35,122 nucleotides of DNA, from NCBI RefSeq assembly GCF_000332475.2, contig NZ_AOGX02000031.1, positions 1 through 35,122 on the forward strand, in the 5' to 3' direction. This DNA is from Leptospira yanagawae serovar Saopaulo str. Sao Paulo = ATCC 700523 (GTDB lineage Bacteria > Spirochaetota > Leptospiria > Leptospirales > Leptospiraceae). The translations under genes were made by a program, and so were the position numbers. Each line of letters starts with the position of its first letter. Within the stretch, counting starts at the first letter, position 1. The notes under the pieces are model-generated. The model had not been told where the DNA came from. It was given only the letters and a program-made list of their open reading frames with translations, and did no database searches. Positions 17,925 to 25,406 of this stretch are shown here, piece by piece.

Positions 17925-18532
17925 AAATTCACCTTCACAAACATTCCATCGACTAATTCCCCTAACCGAGATAGTATAAGAATATCACCTAACTTTAAAT
18001 CGCCGACAACTACAGCTTGATTTTCTTTAATGCCTAAAACTTCCACTTCTAAGCGATTGGCTTTTCCATCTACAATTCGATATACAGAATGATTTTCGCC
18101 AAACGGAGAATAAATAGAACTCAAAGGAATTTTATATCCGGAAGTTTGTTTGGTATAAAAAACAGCTTCCAATTGTGAAGAGTCTATCCAACCTTCTGGA
18201 AATAAAAAATTACTTGTGAATGAATCATTTTGGTATTTTAGATTCACAACTAATGTTTGGGCATTTACATAAGGAAGTTTGAGTTGGATTTTACTTGGTT
18301 TATGACGATTGATCAACTGTAAGGCTTTTGGATCAAATTCCAAATGGTATAAATTTTTTTCATTATTTTTCATTACCTTACCCCTAACCGCAATTTCTTG
18401 GATGGGAAATTGAGATGTCAGTACATACCCCTTTGTTTGTAATTCGGGCCGGGATTCAGATTGGGGTAACCCACAAGAAATGAAAAGATTACCAAATAAT
18501 AGGATAATCCCAATAGAAAACCAGCGCACCAT
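17921..18532 (-). CDS. RND periplasmic adaptor (MFP/HlyD type), unusually short, lipoprotein
   Basis: The product has 203 residues from ATG 18532, which has AGAGG five bases upstream; the TTG at 18544 is less likely. Residues 1-20 (..LLFGNLFISC) form a lipoprotein signal. The C-terminal half matches the membrane-proximal and beta-barrel region of adaptors (YKIPLSSIYSPFGENHSVYR, then VVVGDLKLGDILILSRLGELVDGM). Typical adaptors have 330-400 residues. The alpha-hairpin and lipoyl domains that reach the outer membrane factor are not visible here. The stop overlaps the pump GTG by four bases. It should bridge pump and outer membrane factor, but in this form it may only cap the pump. The TetR palindrome lies 35 bases upstream. 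Confidence 0.75.
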   Translation of the reverse strand: MVRWFSIGIILLFGNLFISCGLPQSESRPELQTKGYVLTSQFPIQEIAVRGKVMKNNEKNLYHLEFDPKALQLINRHKPSKIQLKLPYVNAQTLVVNLKYQNDSFTSNFLFPEGWIDSSQLEAVFYTKQTSGYKIPLSSIYSPFGENHSVYRIVDGKANRLEVEVLGIKENQAVVVGDLKLGDILILSRLGELVDGMFVKVNL

Positions 18533-18566
18533 AAGACCTCTCAATGTAGGCAGAGGCTACATAAAT

Positions 18567-18581
18567 GTAGACTTCGTCTAC
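18567..18581. promoter_or_regulatory. probable TetR operator between the RND operon and tetR
   Basis: A perfect 6-3-6 palindrome, GTAGAC-TTC-GTCTAC, lies 35 bases before the adaptor ATG and 63 before the tetR ATG. It matches the site at 13542-13556. It is downstream of the minus-strand TTGACA and so is placed to repress the RND operon. Confidence 0.7.
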
Positions 18582-18592
18582 TTTCTGGAATA

Positions 18593-18599
18593 TTGTCAA
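18593..18599. promoter_or_regulatory. overlapping divergent -35 boxes of tetR and the RND operon
   Basis: TTGTCAA reads TTGTCA on the plus strand (18593-18598, towards tetR) and TTGACA on the minus strand (18599-18594, towards the RND operon). The -10 boxes are weak (TATCTA at 18617 for tetR; none convincing for the RND side), so only the -35 pair is proposed. Confidence 0.4.
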
Positions 18600-18608
18600 T
18601 AGAAAAAA

Positions 18609-18623
18609 GTAGACAATATCTAT
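18609..18623. promoter_or_regulatory. second, imperfect TetR half-site in the tetR leader
   Basis: GTAGAC-AAT-ATCTAT keeps one perfect half-site and 4/6 of the other. It is centred 28 bases before ATG 18644 and overlaps the spacer and -10 of the likely tetR promoter, suggesting autoregulation. Confidence 0.45.
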
Positions 18624-18643
18624 ATTTGGAATTTTCTAATCAC

Positions 18644-19288
18644 ATGATCCAGGAAAGGCGAAAGGTAAAAAAAGGATACCACCATGGAAATTTGCGGGAA
18701 GCCATCTTAAATGAATCCATAGTATGGATTCGGAAAAAAGGTGTAGAATCACTGAGCCTTAGAGAAATTGCAAAAAAAATTGGTGTCACCCATTCGGCTC
18801 CAAACAAACATTTTGCGAAAAAGGAATCCTTACTTGCAAGTTTGATTGAAATGGGATTTGAGCAATTCAAACAGGCCCTTATCGAAGGCAAAAAAGACAT
18901 TATCAAAAATCCAAAAGAAGCTTTTATTGGGATGGGGGTTGCCTATGTAAAGTTTGCAAACGAAAATCCTGAGATATATCGTTTGATGTTTTCCAATCAT
19001 ATTGATGACATTTCGGCTTATCCAGCATGCGAAAAAGCTGGATTTGAAGCCTTTGAAGTACTATTATCAACAGTGATTCTCCTACAAGATAAGGGAATCA
19101 TTAAAAAAGGGGATCCTAAAGAGATATCTTATTTGATCTGGTCATTTACTCATGGTTATGTGATGTTACAGTTGGATAAAAGATTGAGTGGGATTGAATC
19201 AAAACAAAAACAACCGATGACAAAAGCTCACGAAGAATCTCTTTTTGAAAACTTGATGAACCATATGGGTTTAGGTCTTTTAGTGTAA
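18644..19288 (+). CDS. TetR/AcrR-family transcriptional regulator
   Basis: The product has 214 residues from ATG 18644, the normal size for TetR. An upstream TTG (18593) would extend it over the promoter and operator and is rejected. The HTH domain (residues 10-55) reads GYHHGNLREAILNESI, then SLREIAKKIGVTHSAPNKHF. The ligand-binding domain (70-205) resembles the TetR_C_33/WHG type (NENPEIYRLMFSNH, WSFTHGYVMLQL). Divergent to the RND operon, it most likely represses that operon, itself and, through the matching site at 13533, the DUF2141-SDR operon. The inducer is unknown. Confidence 0.9.
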   Translation: MIQERRKVKKGYHHGNLREAILNESIVWIRKKGVESLSLREIAKKIGVTHSAPNKHFAKKESLLASLIEMGFEQFKQALIEGKKDIIKNPKEAFIGMGVAYVKFANENPEIYRLMFSNHIDDISAYPACEKAGFEAFEVLLSTVILLQDKGIIKKGDPKEISYLIWSFTHGYVMLQLDKRLSGIESKQKQPMTKAHEESLFENLMNHMGLGLLV

Positions 19289-19355
19289 AAATCGCAAAAA
19301 CGATCCAATTTTGATTTTCCTTCTGCTATATACTTAGCACATTAAAGGAGAAGAA

Positions 19356-19748
19356 ATGAAATTTCAAAATATTCAAACCGGGATCATTACAGATAAAATA
19401 AAGGAAACCAAAGAATTCTATCAAAATTGGTTAGGTTTAGAAGTTAAATTTGAAACCGATTGGTTTGTTTTATTATGTTTGCCGAATCGAAAGGAAATTG
19501 AACTTGCAATTATGGCACCTAACCAACCACAAGTGAAAAAATCATATTTCCAAAAACCATACCAAAATGCAGGCATATGGTTTATCTTCGAAACAAAAGA
19601 AATCCAAAAAGTATTCAAAACAATGAAAGAACAAAATGCCCCCATCGACCTACAGTTGACAGAAGAAGAATGGGGTGATGTACATTTTACATTGATCGAC
19701 CCGAATGGAATTGGAATTGATATCGTCCAAGAAAGGACTCCTAACTAA
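19356..19748 (+). CDS. VOC-superfamily (glyoxalase/bleomycin-resistance-like) protein
   Basis: The product has 130 residues with an AAAGGAG ribosome binding site seven bases before the ATG. It has the paired beta-alpha-beta-beta-beta fold of VOC proteins: IQTGIITDKIKETKEFYQNW at the first module, then WFIFETKEIQKVFKTM, and a C-terminal FTLIDPNGIGIDIVQE. The DPNG turn followed by a metal-ligand-type position is typical. The substrate cannot be read from sequence; relatives include glyoxalases, dioxygenases and drug-binding proteins. It is encoded 68 bases after tetR and before an AraC/GyrI regulator. Confidence 0.85.
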   Translation: MKFQNIQTGIITDKIKETKEFYQNWLGLEVKFETDWFVLLCLPNRKEIELAIMAPNQPQVKKSYFQKPYQNAGIWFIFETKEIQKVFKTMKEQNAPIDLQLTEEEWGDVHFTLIDPNGIGIDIVQERTPN

Positions 19749-19815
19749 AATTTTTGAAAGACAAATGAACTAAGACTTTCTTATATTTGTATCATTACAA
19801 ATAGGAAGGTCTTTC

Positions 19816-20676
19816 GTGCCAAAAAAAACCAATTTATATCCTGTTTGGAACCAATTGGAATCAAAACTTCAAAAACCAGTTGGGTTGAATCAAATTGCTT
19901 TTTTTACAGGATATAGTGACTGGCATTTTCATAGAGTATTTAAGTCCATACAAGGTGAAAATCTAAAACAATACACGAGAAGGTTACGATTAGAGAAAGC
20001 TGCCTATGAATTAAAGATCACAAAATTTCCAGTGATTGAAATTGCTTTGGAGGCTGGTTTTCAATCACAAGAAGCCTTTACCAAAGCCTTCAAAAGAGTT
20101 CTTGGGCTCACACCATCCGAATTTCGCAAACGATACCAAAAACAAAAAAAGAATTCTAAATCAAATTTTCTAACATTACCAGAAGGTGTTTCAAAACATG
20201 GATTTCAGATGAAAACAATATCTTCCTTTTCTATTGTGTATGTCCGACACATTGGTAATTACGAAGAACTACCTGGTCCAATCTTAGAAGCAAAAGAAGT
20301 GAAACAAATCCAAACCTTACTAGAAGAATGGAATTCCTCTTGGACGAAACACAAATGGATTGGGATTTGCCAAGACGATCCAGAGATATCACCAAAAGGA
20401 AAAATCCGATTTGATCTAGATATCACAATGGGTCCAATCCCAAAACCATTACCTAGTGGATTTGGTTTACAAACCATAACAGGTGGTAGATATTTACAAA
20501 CCCGTTACCAAGGAAAATATGAATCGTTGCCAAAAATTTACGATTGGATTTTGAATGAATATTTTACAAACAATGCAATCCAACTAAGGAATTTACCACC
20601 ATGGGAATGTTACTTAAATCCATTTGAAATAAATGATGGGAAACGTATCACGGATATCTACCTGCCAATTCAATAA
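19816..20676 (+). CDS. AraC-family regulator with GyrI-like effector domain
   Basis: The product has 286 residues starting at GTG 19816 (AGGAAGG lies 9-15 bases upstream). Residues 10-110 carry two AraC helix-turn-helix motifs: LNQIAFFTGYSDWHFHRVFK, then VIEIALEAGFQSQEAFTKAFKR with GLTPSEFRKRY. Residues 130-286 are a GyrI-like/SOUL-type ligand domain (FSIVYVRHIGNYEELPGP, WIGICQDDPEI, GGRYLQTRYQGKYESLPKIY, ending in ITDIYLPI). The arrangement is that of Rob-like multidrug-sensing activators. Targets are not evident; the VOC gene next door is one candidate. Confidence 0.9.
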   Translation: MPKKTNLYPVWNQLESKLQKPVGLNQIAFFTGYSDWHFHRVFKSIQGENLKQYTRRLRLEKAAYELKITKFPVIEIALEAGFQSQEAFTKAFKRVLGLTPSEFRKRYQKQKKNSKSNFLTLPEGVSKHGFQMKTISSFSIVYVRHIGNYEELPGPILEAKEVKQIQTLLEEWNSSWTKHKWIGICQDDPEISPKGKIRFDLDITMGPIPKPLPSGFGLQTITGGRYLQTRYQGKYESLPKIYDWILNEYFTNNAIQLRNLPPWECYLNPFEINDGKRITDIYLPIQ

Positions 20677-20832
20677 GACCTACCATACTTCATATCATCA
20701 GACTGAATGTGAATGAATTTCTAAATGCAGTAAATCGAATCAATTTTAACCCGTAAACATAAGAAGCCTTCGGAAACACAAAAAAGGATTCATGTAGAAC
20801 GATTCTTTTCGTTCGGAATTTTCAAATTTGGT

Positions 20833-20860
20833 TCGTCAAATTTTCTTGATAAGCTATACA
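20833..20860 (+). promoter_or_regulatory. weak candidate promoter for the chemoreceptor gene
   Basis: TCGTCA (20833-20838), a 16-base spacer and TATACA (20855-20860). The rest of the 243-base gap (20677-20919) shows only a small inverted repeat GAACGA/TCGTTC (20797-20814) without a T tract. Confidence 0.3.
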
Positions 20861-20919
20861 AAGTCACCTCACATATACCTTCGTTAGCAGAATGAAACGT
20901 GAGAAAAGGAGACTAGGAA

Positions 20920-22500
20920 ATGTCCCAGGAAAATACTGAAATTAGCAAATTTGAAAGAACCATGTTCCGTCGTGGTATCTCCCTCATTGTTCTGACAAAG
21001 TATGGTTTAGGAGTCATTTTCCTATTAGGTGTAGCTTCCAATTATTCTACAAAAAGTTTTATCCCAAATTTGATTGGATCATTGATTTTCATTCTAAATG
21101 CTGTTGTCGCTGGTTATTTTCTTAAAAAAGAAAAAGAAATTTCAAAACTATATGCTCGTTCCATCATTCTAATCGACTTACTCATCATATTATGTTTTTT
21201 CTATTTGGATATTTATAACAATTTCACAAAAGGTGGTGCGAGTAACACATTGAGTACAGGGATATTTTATATTATCTTTGTTTTTATTTCGATATATGCA
21301 AGTTTTTTATTTGATATCAAACTAATCCTAAGCGTTGGGATCATTTCCACGATCGTATACATAGGAGGGATATATCTATCACACAAGTTAGGTGCCCAGT
21401 TCATTCCAAAACCATTTCCAGATATGATCCGAGCCAATCACATCATCGTCACTACTGAAATCCAAAAGGTGATTTTTTATTTTGGAGTGGTATTTAGCTT
21501 ACGATATGTTGTTTCTCTAATGAAAGAAATGCAAAATGATTTAAAGTCCAAACTACAAGACAGTTTGGAAAAACAATTTTTTATTACAAAGAAGTCGAGC
21601 CAACTTGAAAAATCAGCTGATACTCTTGCACTATCGGTCGAAAAATTACAATCCATGTCTGATGAACTTCACAACCAGTCCCAAAACCAAGCAGCATCGG
21701 TTGAAGAAATTTCCGCATCTGTGGAGGAGTTGTCATCATCTGCAATTAGTTCCGCTAATTTAGTGGAAGACCAAGTAACGCGTGTTAAAATTGTAGACCA
21801 AAACTTTTTATCACTTCAGAATTTAAGTGAAAGTGTGAAAGCCAAAACAGTCCAGATTGCAAAAGACGTAAGTCATTCAGCTGATTTTAGTAAAAAAGTA
21901 AAAACCTCTTCAGAAGAATTGAATTCAATTTATTCTGAACTCAACCAAGCCTTTTCAAAAGTCGAAGAAATCAATCAAATGATGTCGGAGATTGCGGACC
22001 AAACCAATCTCCTTGCCTTAAATGCATCCATCGAAGCGGCACGTGCGGGAGAACATGGAAGAGGATTTGCGGTTGTCGCACAAGAAGTAGCAAAACTTGC
22101 GGAACGATCGCAATCAAATGCCGGCACCATCGCTAAAATTGTGAAAGAGGCTGGATTAAAAATCAACGAAGGGACTCGTTATTCAAAAGAAGTCAAATCC
22201 CAAGTCGAAAACCAAAATAGTGAATTGTTACGAATCGAAAGTGAAATTTTAAGTTTAGAAGGGCATGTGAACGAACAAGAAGTACTCAATTTAAAATTAA
22301 GAGATACTTTCTCCGAACTCCATGTCCTTTCCGAACAAATTGGAGTCATTGCACAAGAGCAGATGTCAGGCAGTAAAGAAATCAATCACGCTATCACTGT
22401 CATCGATGAAACCACTCAAAAATTAGCGGATTCAGTGCAACTTCTCTATGAAGAAATCAGTGAAATTCATACCCAAGCCAAACAACTGCATCTCAATTAG
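20920..22500 (+). CDS. methyl-accepting chemotaxis protein with six-TM sensor region
   Basis: The product has 526 residues with a good ribosome binding site (AAGGAGAC) upstream. Residues 18-210 contain about six hydrophobic helices in pairs with short loops, instead of the usual periplasmic ligand domain between two TMs, and no HAMP domain is evident. Residues 215-520 form the cytoplasmic signalling coiled coil. The conserved hairpin tip is complete ([55 protein letters not shown]). It should signal to CheA/CheW, perhaps sensing a membrane-soluble or energy-related cue. Neighbouring c-di-GMP and PAS proteins fit a motility or behaviour region, although no che gene is present. Confidence 0.93.
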   Translation: MSQENTEISKFERTMFRRGISLIVLTKYGLGVIFLLGVASNYSTKSFIPNLIGSLIFILNAVVAGYFLKKEKEISKLYARSIILIDLLIILCFFYLDIYNNFTKGGASNTLSTGIFYIIFVFISIYASFLFDIKLILSVGIISTIVYIGGIYLSHKLGAQFIPKPFPDMIRANHIIVTTEIQKVIFYFGVVFSLRYVVSLMKEMQNDLKSKLQDSLEKQFFITKKSSQLEKSADTLALSVEKLQSMSDELHNQSQNQAASVEEISASVEELSSSAISSANLVEDQVTRVKIVDQNFLSLQNLSESVKAKTVQIAKDVSHSADFSKKVKTSSEELNSIYSELNQAFSKVEEINQMMSEIADQTNLLALNASIEAARAGEHGRGFAVVAQEVAKLAERSQSNAGTIAKIVKEAGLKINEGTRYSKEVKSQVENQNSELLRIESEILSLEGHVNEQEVLNLKLRDTFSELHVLSEQIGVIAQEQMSGSKEINHAITVIDETTQKLADSVQLLYEEISEIHTQAKQLHLN

Positions 22501-22578
22501 GGATTTAGATGAAATTGAATTCAGTTCTATGATAAAACCTGTCTTTACAATTCTGAATCCTACTAGAATTTTGGGTAA

Positions 22579-22608
22579 TTGGCAATAAATTTCTCACACT
22601 AGTGTATT
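22579..22608 (+). promoter_or_regulatory. candidate promoter of the GGDEF-PilZ gene
   Basis: TTGGCA (22579-22584), an 18-base spacer and TGTATT (22603-22608). The predicted start is within a base or two of ATG 22615 and no Shine-Dalgarno sequence is present, suggesting a leaderless transcript. Confidence 0.4.
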
Positions 22609-22614
22609 CAGGCA

Positions 22615-23808
22615 ATGTTAACATCCAAAACCTCTAACGGGCCAAAGAACGGGCGCCGTATCGAAGATACGATCATGGACCTTTTAGAAGAGGATCCAGC
22701 AAATGAAGGAGTATTACTCCAAAAAATACAATCCCATCACTCTCATGATGAGTCACAAATTTATGCAAACCTTCTTAAGGTTCTCACTTCGCTCGACATA
22801 CCTGAATCGGAAGCCAAAGAAATTTGGGATGAAGTGAGTGGCAACCAGTCCAAACTTTCGAAATGCCTAGGACGAGAAGTTGGATTTCGAGTGGCATTAC
22901 TCGATTATTTCATCAATCACAACCAAAAAATCGAAAACCCAAAAATCATTGAAATCCGATTATTTGCAGAAACGGAAAAACTTATCTTAGTAGATGAACT
23001 CACACGATTGTACAATCGTAGGCATTTCGAAACTGCCTTAGTAAGAGAGTTCAAACAAGCATCCAGGTACAACCAAAATCTTTCCCTTCTCATCATCGAC
23101 ATTGATGATTTTAAAAAAATCAATGATACTTATGGCCACTTGATGGGGGATGAAATTTTGAAACAAGTGGCAAGTAAAATTTCAACAAGTTTACGAATGG
23201 AAGACACAGCATGTAGAATTGGTGGAGAAGAATTTGCAATTATTTTTCCACAGTCTAACGAAGAACAGGCGATGAAAGCGGCAGAAAAATTACTACAAGC
23301 TTGTAGAACCATTCTAATCAGCGGTAAACCTGTGACCATCAGTGGAGGACTTGTTTCCTATCCAGATAAAGTAAAACTTTGTGAAGAAATGTATGATTTG
23401 GCCGACCGAGCTTTGTATGCAGCGAAGGACTCTGGAAAAAATCAAATAGTAGCCTTTTCCAATGAAAAACGCAGCAGTTTACGTTTTGATGCCAATTTAG
23501 AATTGTATTGTGTTCTGCCTGACAAAACGATTCGTTCCATTTCAAAAAATATTTCCATCACTGGAATTGCCTTTGAAACAGAAGATGAATTGAATTTAAA
23601 TGATTCGATCCCAGTTGTTCTTAGAGAAGCTGATTCCCAACATGAAATCAGTGCAAAAATCAAAGTGGTGCGTAAACAAAAACTAAATGGAAAAACATTT
23701 AGTGTTGGTGCAGAGTTTGTGGAACTCTCCAATGAATCCCAAAACAAATTATCTGATCTATATTTACTACACCAATTCAAAGCAAAAACTCCAATTGGTG
23801 TCGTATGA
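22615..23808 (+). CDS. diguanylate cyclase with C-terminal PilZ domain
   Basis: The product has 397 residues. Residues 1-120 are helical with no known domain. Residues 122-285 are a GGDEF domain: LVDELTRLYNRRHFE, IDIDDFKKINDTYGH, and the active site GGEEF (203-207), intact for making c-di-GMP from two GTP. An RxxD inhibitory I-site (RMED, 194-197) stands five residues before it, so product inhibition is expected. Residues 285-385 are PilZ-like (KRSSLRFDANLEL.. then SKNISITGIAFETED), with an N-x-S-x-x-G motif close to the usual D/N-x-S-x-x-G. The protein could both make and bind c-di-GMP. It has no membrane segment. It is encoded downstream of the chemoreceptor, 114 bases apart. Confidence 0.9.
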   Translation: MLTSKTSNGPKNGRRIEDTIMDLLEEDPANEGVLLQKIQSHHSHDESQIYANLLKVLTSLDIPESEAKEIWDEVSGNQSKLSKCLGREVGFRVALLDYFINHNQKIENPKIIEIRLFAETEKLILVDELTRLYNRRHFETALVREFKQASRYNQNLSLLIIDIDDFKKINDTYGHLMGDEILKQVASKISTSLRMEDTACRIGGEEFAIIFPQSNEEQAMKAAEKLLQACRTILISGKPVTISGGLVSYPDKVKLCEEMYDLADRALYAAKDSGKNQIVAFSNEKRSSLRFDANLELYCVLPDKTIRSISKNISITGIAFETEDELNLNDSIPVVLREADSQHEISAKIKVVRKQKLNGKTFSVGAEFVELSNESQNKLSDLYLLHQFKAKTPIGVV

Positions 23809-23814
23809 GATTAT

Positions 23815-24168
23815 TTATTGTGGTGTAGGCATATCTCCGAGACCACCTGCATTCATCACTGCTGAATAACCGCTATAATTCAAAATTTGTTTAGCTCGTT
23901 CACTGCGTGCACCGGACCGACAATATACAATGATTTTGGATTGTTTGTTTTTCAATTGTTTCAGTTCCGAAGGTAACACATCCACAGGAATGTTAATTGC
24001 ACCTGGAAAATGCCCATCTGCAAACTCTGATTTTGTTCTGACATCCACAACCACAGCTCCTTCTTTGATCCACTCTGTTACCATTTGTTTATCTCCTTTG
24101 GATTGAATCCGTTTCACAAAAACAAAGAGGAATCCGATGATGACTCCTAGTATGATCCATGTTTTCAT
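23815..24168 (-). CDS. membrane-anchored rhodanese (sulfurtransferase)
   Basis: The product has 117 residues from ATG 24168 (AGAGG upstream); a longer frame from 24213 would run into the operator region and is less likely. Residues 4-19 form an N-terminal TM anchor followed by basic KR..K, then a single rhodanese domain (30-115). It has VVVDVRTKSEFADGHFPGA and the active-site loop CRSGARSER, with the persulfide-forming Cys at about residue 83. It moves sulfane sulfur between thiols, cyanide or glutathione. The gene is divergent from the persulfide dioxygenase gene and shares its CsoR/CstR-like operator, implying joint control by reactive sulfur. Confidence 0.9.
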   Translation of the reverse strand: MKTWIILGVIIGFLFVFVKRIQSKGDKQMVTEWIKEGAVVVDVRTKSEFADGHFPGAINIPVDVLPSELKQLKNKQSKIIVYCRSGARSERAKQILNYSGYSAVMNAGGLGDMPTPQ

Positions 24169-24221
24169 TTTTACCTCTTTTCTCCAATTTCTGCTTGCCA
24201 TAAATCTCGTCAAGAAAACTA

Positions 24222-24246
24222 TATACCATAGGGGGTATAGTATACC
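24222..24246. promoter_or_regulatory. CsoR/CstR/FrmR-type operator between the rhodanese and persulfide dioxygenase genes
   Basis: TATACC (24222), ATAGGG, GGTATA (24234), G, TATACC (24241). This gives a 13-bp odd-centred palindrome, GGTATAGTATACC at 24234-24246, and an inverted pair around a G5 tract (ATAGGGGGTATA). G/C-tract sites flanked by TATA-like arms are characteristic of the CsoR/RcnR/FrmR/CstR (DUF156) repressor family. CstR-type members control rhodanese, dioxygenase and TauE genes elsewhere. No such regulator gene lies in the window. Confidence 0.6.
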
Positions 24247-24266
24247 GCCTATATTTTGAAACTCAA
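24239..24266 (-). promoter_or_regulatory. promoter of the rhodanese gene
   Basis: On the minus strand, TTGAGT (24266-24261), a 16-base spacer and TATACT (24244-24239). The -10 lies inside the operator, so bound repressor would block it. Confidence 0.5.
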
Positions 24267-24308
24267 TTGGATAAAATCTAGATTGAATTCCAAAAAAAGC
24301 CGAGGTAA

Positions 24309-25031
24309 ATGGATATGATGGTGATAGAGAAACGTAATGAAATCGAAATCAAGCCGCTGTATGATACGGAGTCAGGGACGTGGACTTACCTTCTCCTTGA
24401 TATAGAATCAAAAAAGGCCATCCTCATCGACCCCGTTTTAGAAAAATCTGAGCGAGACCTTTCCTACATTCTAAGTATGGGATACAAACTTACGGCCACC
24501 ATTGATACACATATGCATGCGGACCATATCACAGCGGCAGGGGAATTAAGAGACAAAACAGGTTGTGATTCCTATGCACCGGAATCGTCTGGTGCCACTT
24601 GTGCGAATCATTTTTTAAAAGATGGTGATACCATCCAAATTGGTAAACTCCGGCTTAAAACCATTCATACTCCAGGTCATACACCTTGTTCGATTTCATT
24701 GGTATTGAATGATGCTTATGTATTTACCGGAGATACTTTATTTGTGAGAGGGTGCGGGCGAACTGACTTTCAAGGAGGAAGTTCCGAAGCTCTTTATGAA
24801 TCCATTACCAATAAATTATTCCAATTGCCAGAAGAGACAATTGTATTCCCTGGACATGACTATAAAGGTTTTGTTTATTCAACGATCGGGGAAGAGAAAA
24901 AATGGAATCCTCGAATTGCAAACAAATCCTTAGATGAGTTTAAGTCCATCATGGATAACCTAAACCTACCCGAACCAAAAAAGATTCATGAAGCAGTGCC
25001 AGCCAATCGTGCTTGTGGGAAGGTTGTATGA
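24309..25031 (+). CDS. ETHE1-like persulfide dioxygenase (metallo-beta-lactamase fold)
   Basis: The product has 240 residues with a GAGG ribosome binding site just upstream. It oxidises glutathione persulfide to sulfite and GSH with one non-heme iron. Metal and fold motifs are complete: THMHADH (67-73), PGHTPCS (about 119-125), TGDTLFVRGCGRTDFQGG (the D ligand and the ETHE1-typical GRTDFQ) and FPGHDYKG near residue 184. A late NPR (WNPRIA) is also an ETHE1-group hallmark. No rhodanese domain is fused; the separate rhodanese gene is divergent. The stop overlaps the TauE/SafE start as ATGA. Confidence 0.92.
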   Translation: MDMMVIEKRNEIEIKPLYDTESGTWTYLLLDIESKKAILIDPVLEKSERDLSYILSMGYKLTATIDTHMHADHITAAGELRDKTGCDSYAPESSGATCANHFLKDGDTIQIGKLRLKTIHTPGHTPCSISLVLNDAYVFTGDTLFVRGCGRTDFQGGSSEALYESITNKLFQLPEETIVFPGHDYKGFVYSTIGEEKKWNPRIANKSLDEFKSIMDNLNLPEPKKIHEAVPANRACGKVV

Positions 25032-25393
25032 GTTTAGGAATTCTTTTTTTAATTTTGGGAGTTGGTGCAGGTGTATTAGGTGGGCTTGTGGGAATCGGTG
25101 GAGGTATTTTACTGGTTCCAGCGCTCGTGTATTTTTTTGATTTTAACCAAAAATTGGCACAAGGCACAACACTTGCAGCCATGGTACCACCCATTGGGAT
25201 TGTAGCAGCTTACATTTATTATACGAGAGGAGAAACCAATTTATTTGCTGCAGCCCTGATCAGTGTTGGTTTTATATTAGGAAGCATTTTTGGAGCTGGC
25301 GCGGCCTCTAAAATTGACACCACTTTGCTTTCTCGTTTTTTTGGAATTTTTACGGTGATTGTTGGTTTAAAAATGGTTTTTTTCCCGAAGTAA
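25028..25393 (+). CDS. half-size TauE/SafE (TSUP) sulfur-anion exporter
   Basis: The product has 122 residues from ATG 25028, coupled by ATGA to the dioxygenase gene. There are about four TM helices with the TSUP signature in the first (GVLGGLVGIGGGILLVPAL) and the GTTLAAMVPP motif. Full TSUP proteins have about 250 residues with two such repeats; this one has a single repeat, so it must act as a dimer or with a partner half. Given the operon, the likely cargo is sulfite or thiosulfate made by the dioxygenase and rhodanese. Confidence 0.87.
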   Translation: MSLGILFLILGVGAGVLGGLVGIGGGILLVPALVYFFDFNQKLAQGTTLAAMVPPIGIVAAYIYYTRGETNLFAAALISVGFILGSIFGAGAASKIDTTLLSRFFGIFTVIVGLKMVFFPK

Positions 25394-25406
25394 ATTCCCG
25401 AAAAAT

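Noticed and set aside
18593..18643. TTG 18593 as the start of TetR
   Set aside because: It would place the promoter and the second operator half-site inside the coding region and add an atypical N-terminus; ATG 18644 gives a normal-length TetR.
20797..20814. GAACGA/TCGTTC inverted repeat as a terminator of the AraC gene
   Set aside because: The stem has six pairs, no T tract follows, and it lies 120 bases after the stop codon.
24169..24213. Longer rhodanese starting at 24213
   Set aside because: The extra residues precede the TM anchor and lack a ribosome binding site, whereas ATG 24168 has AGAGG upstream and begins the anchor directly.
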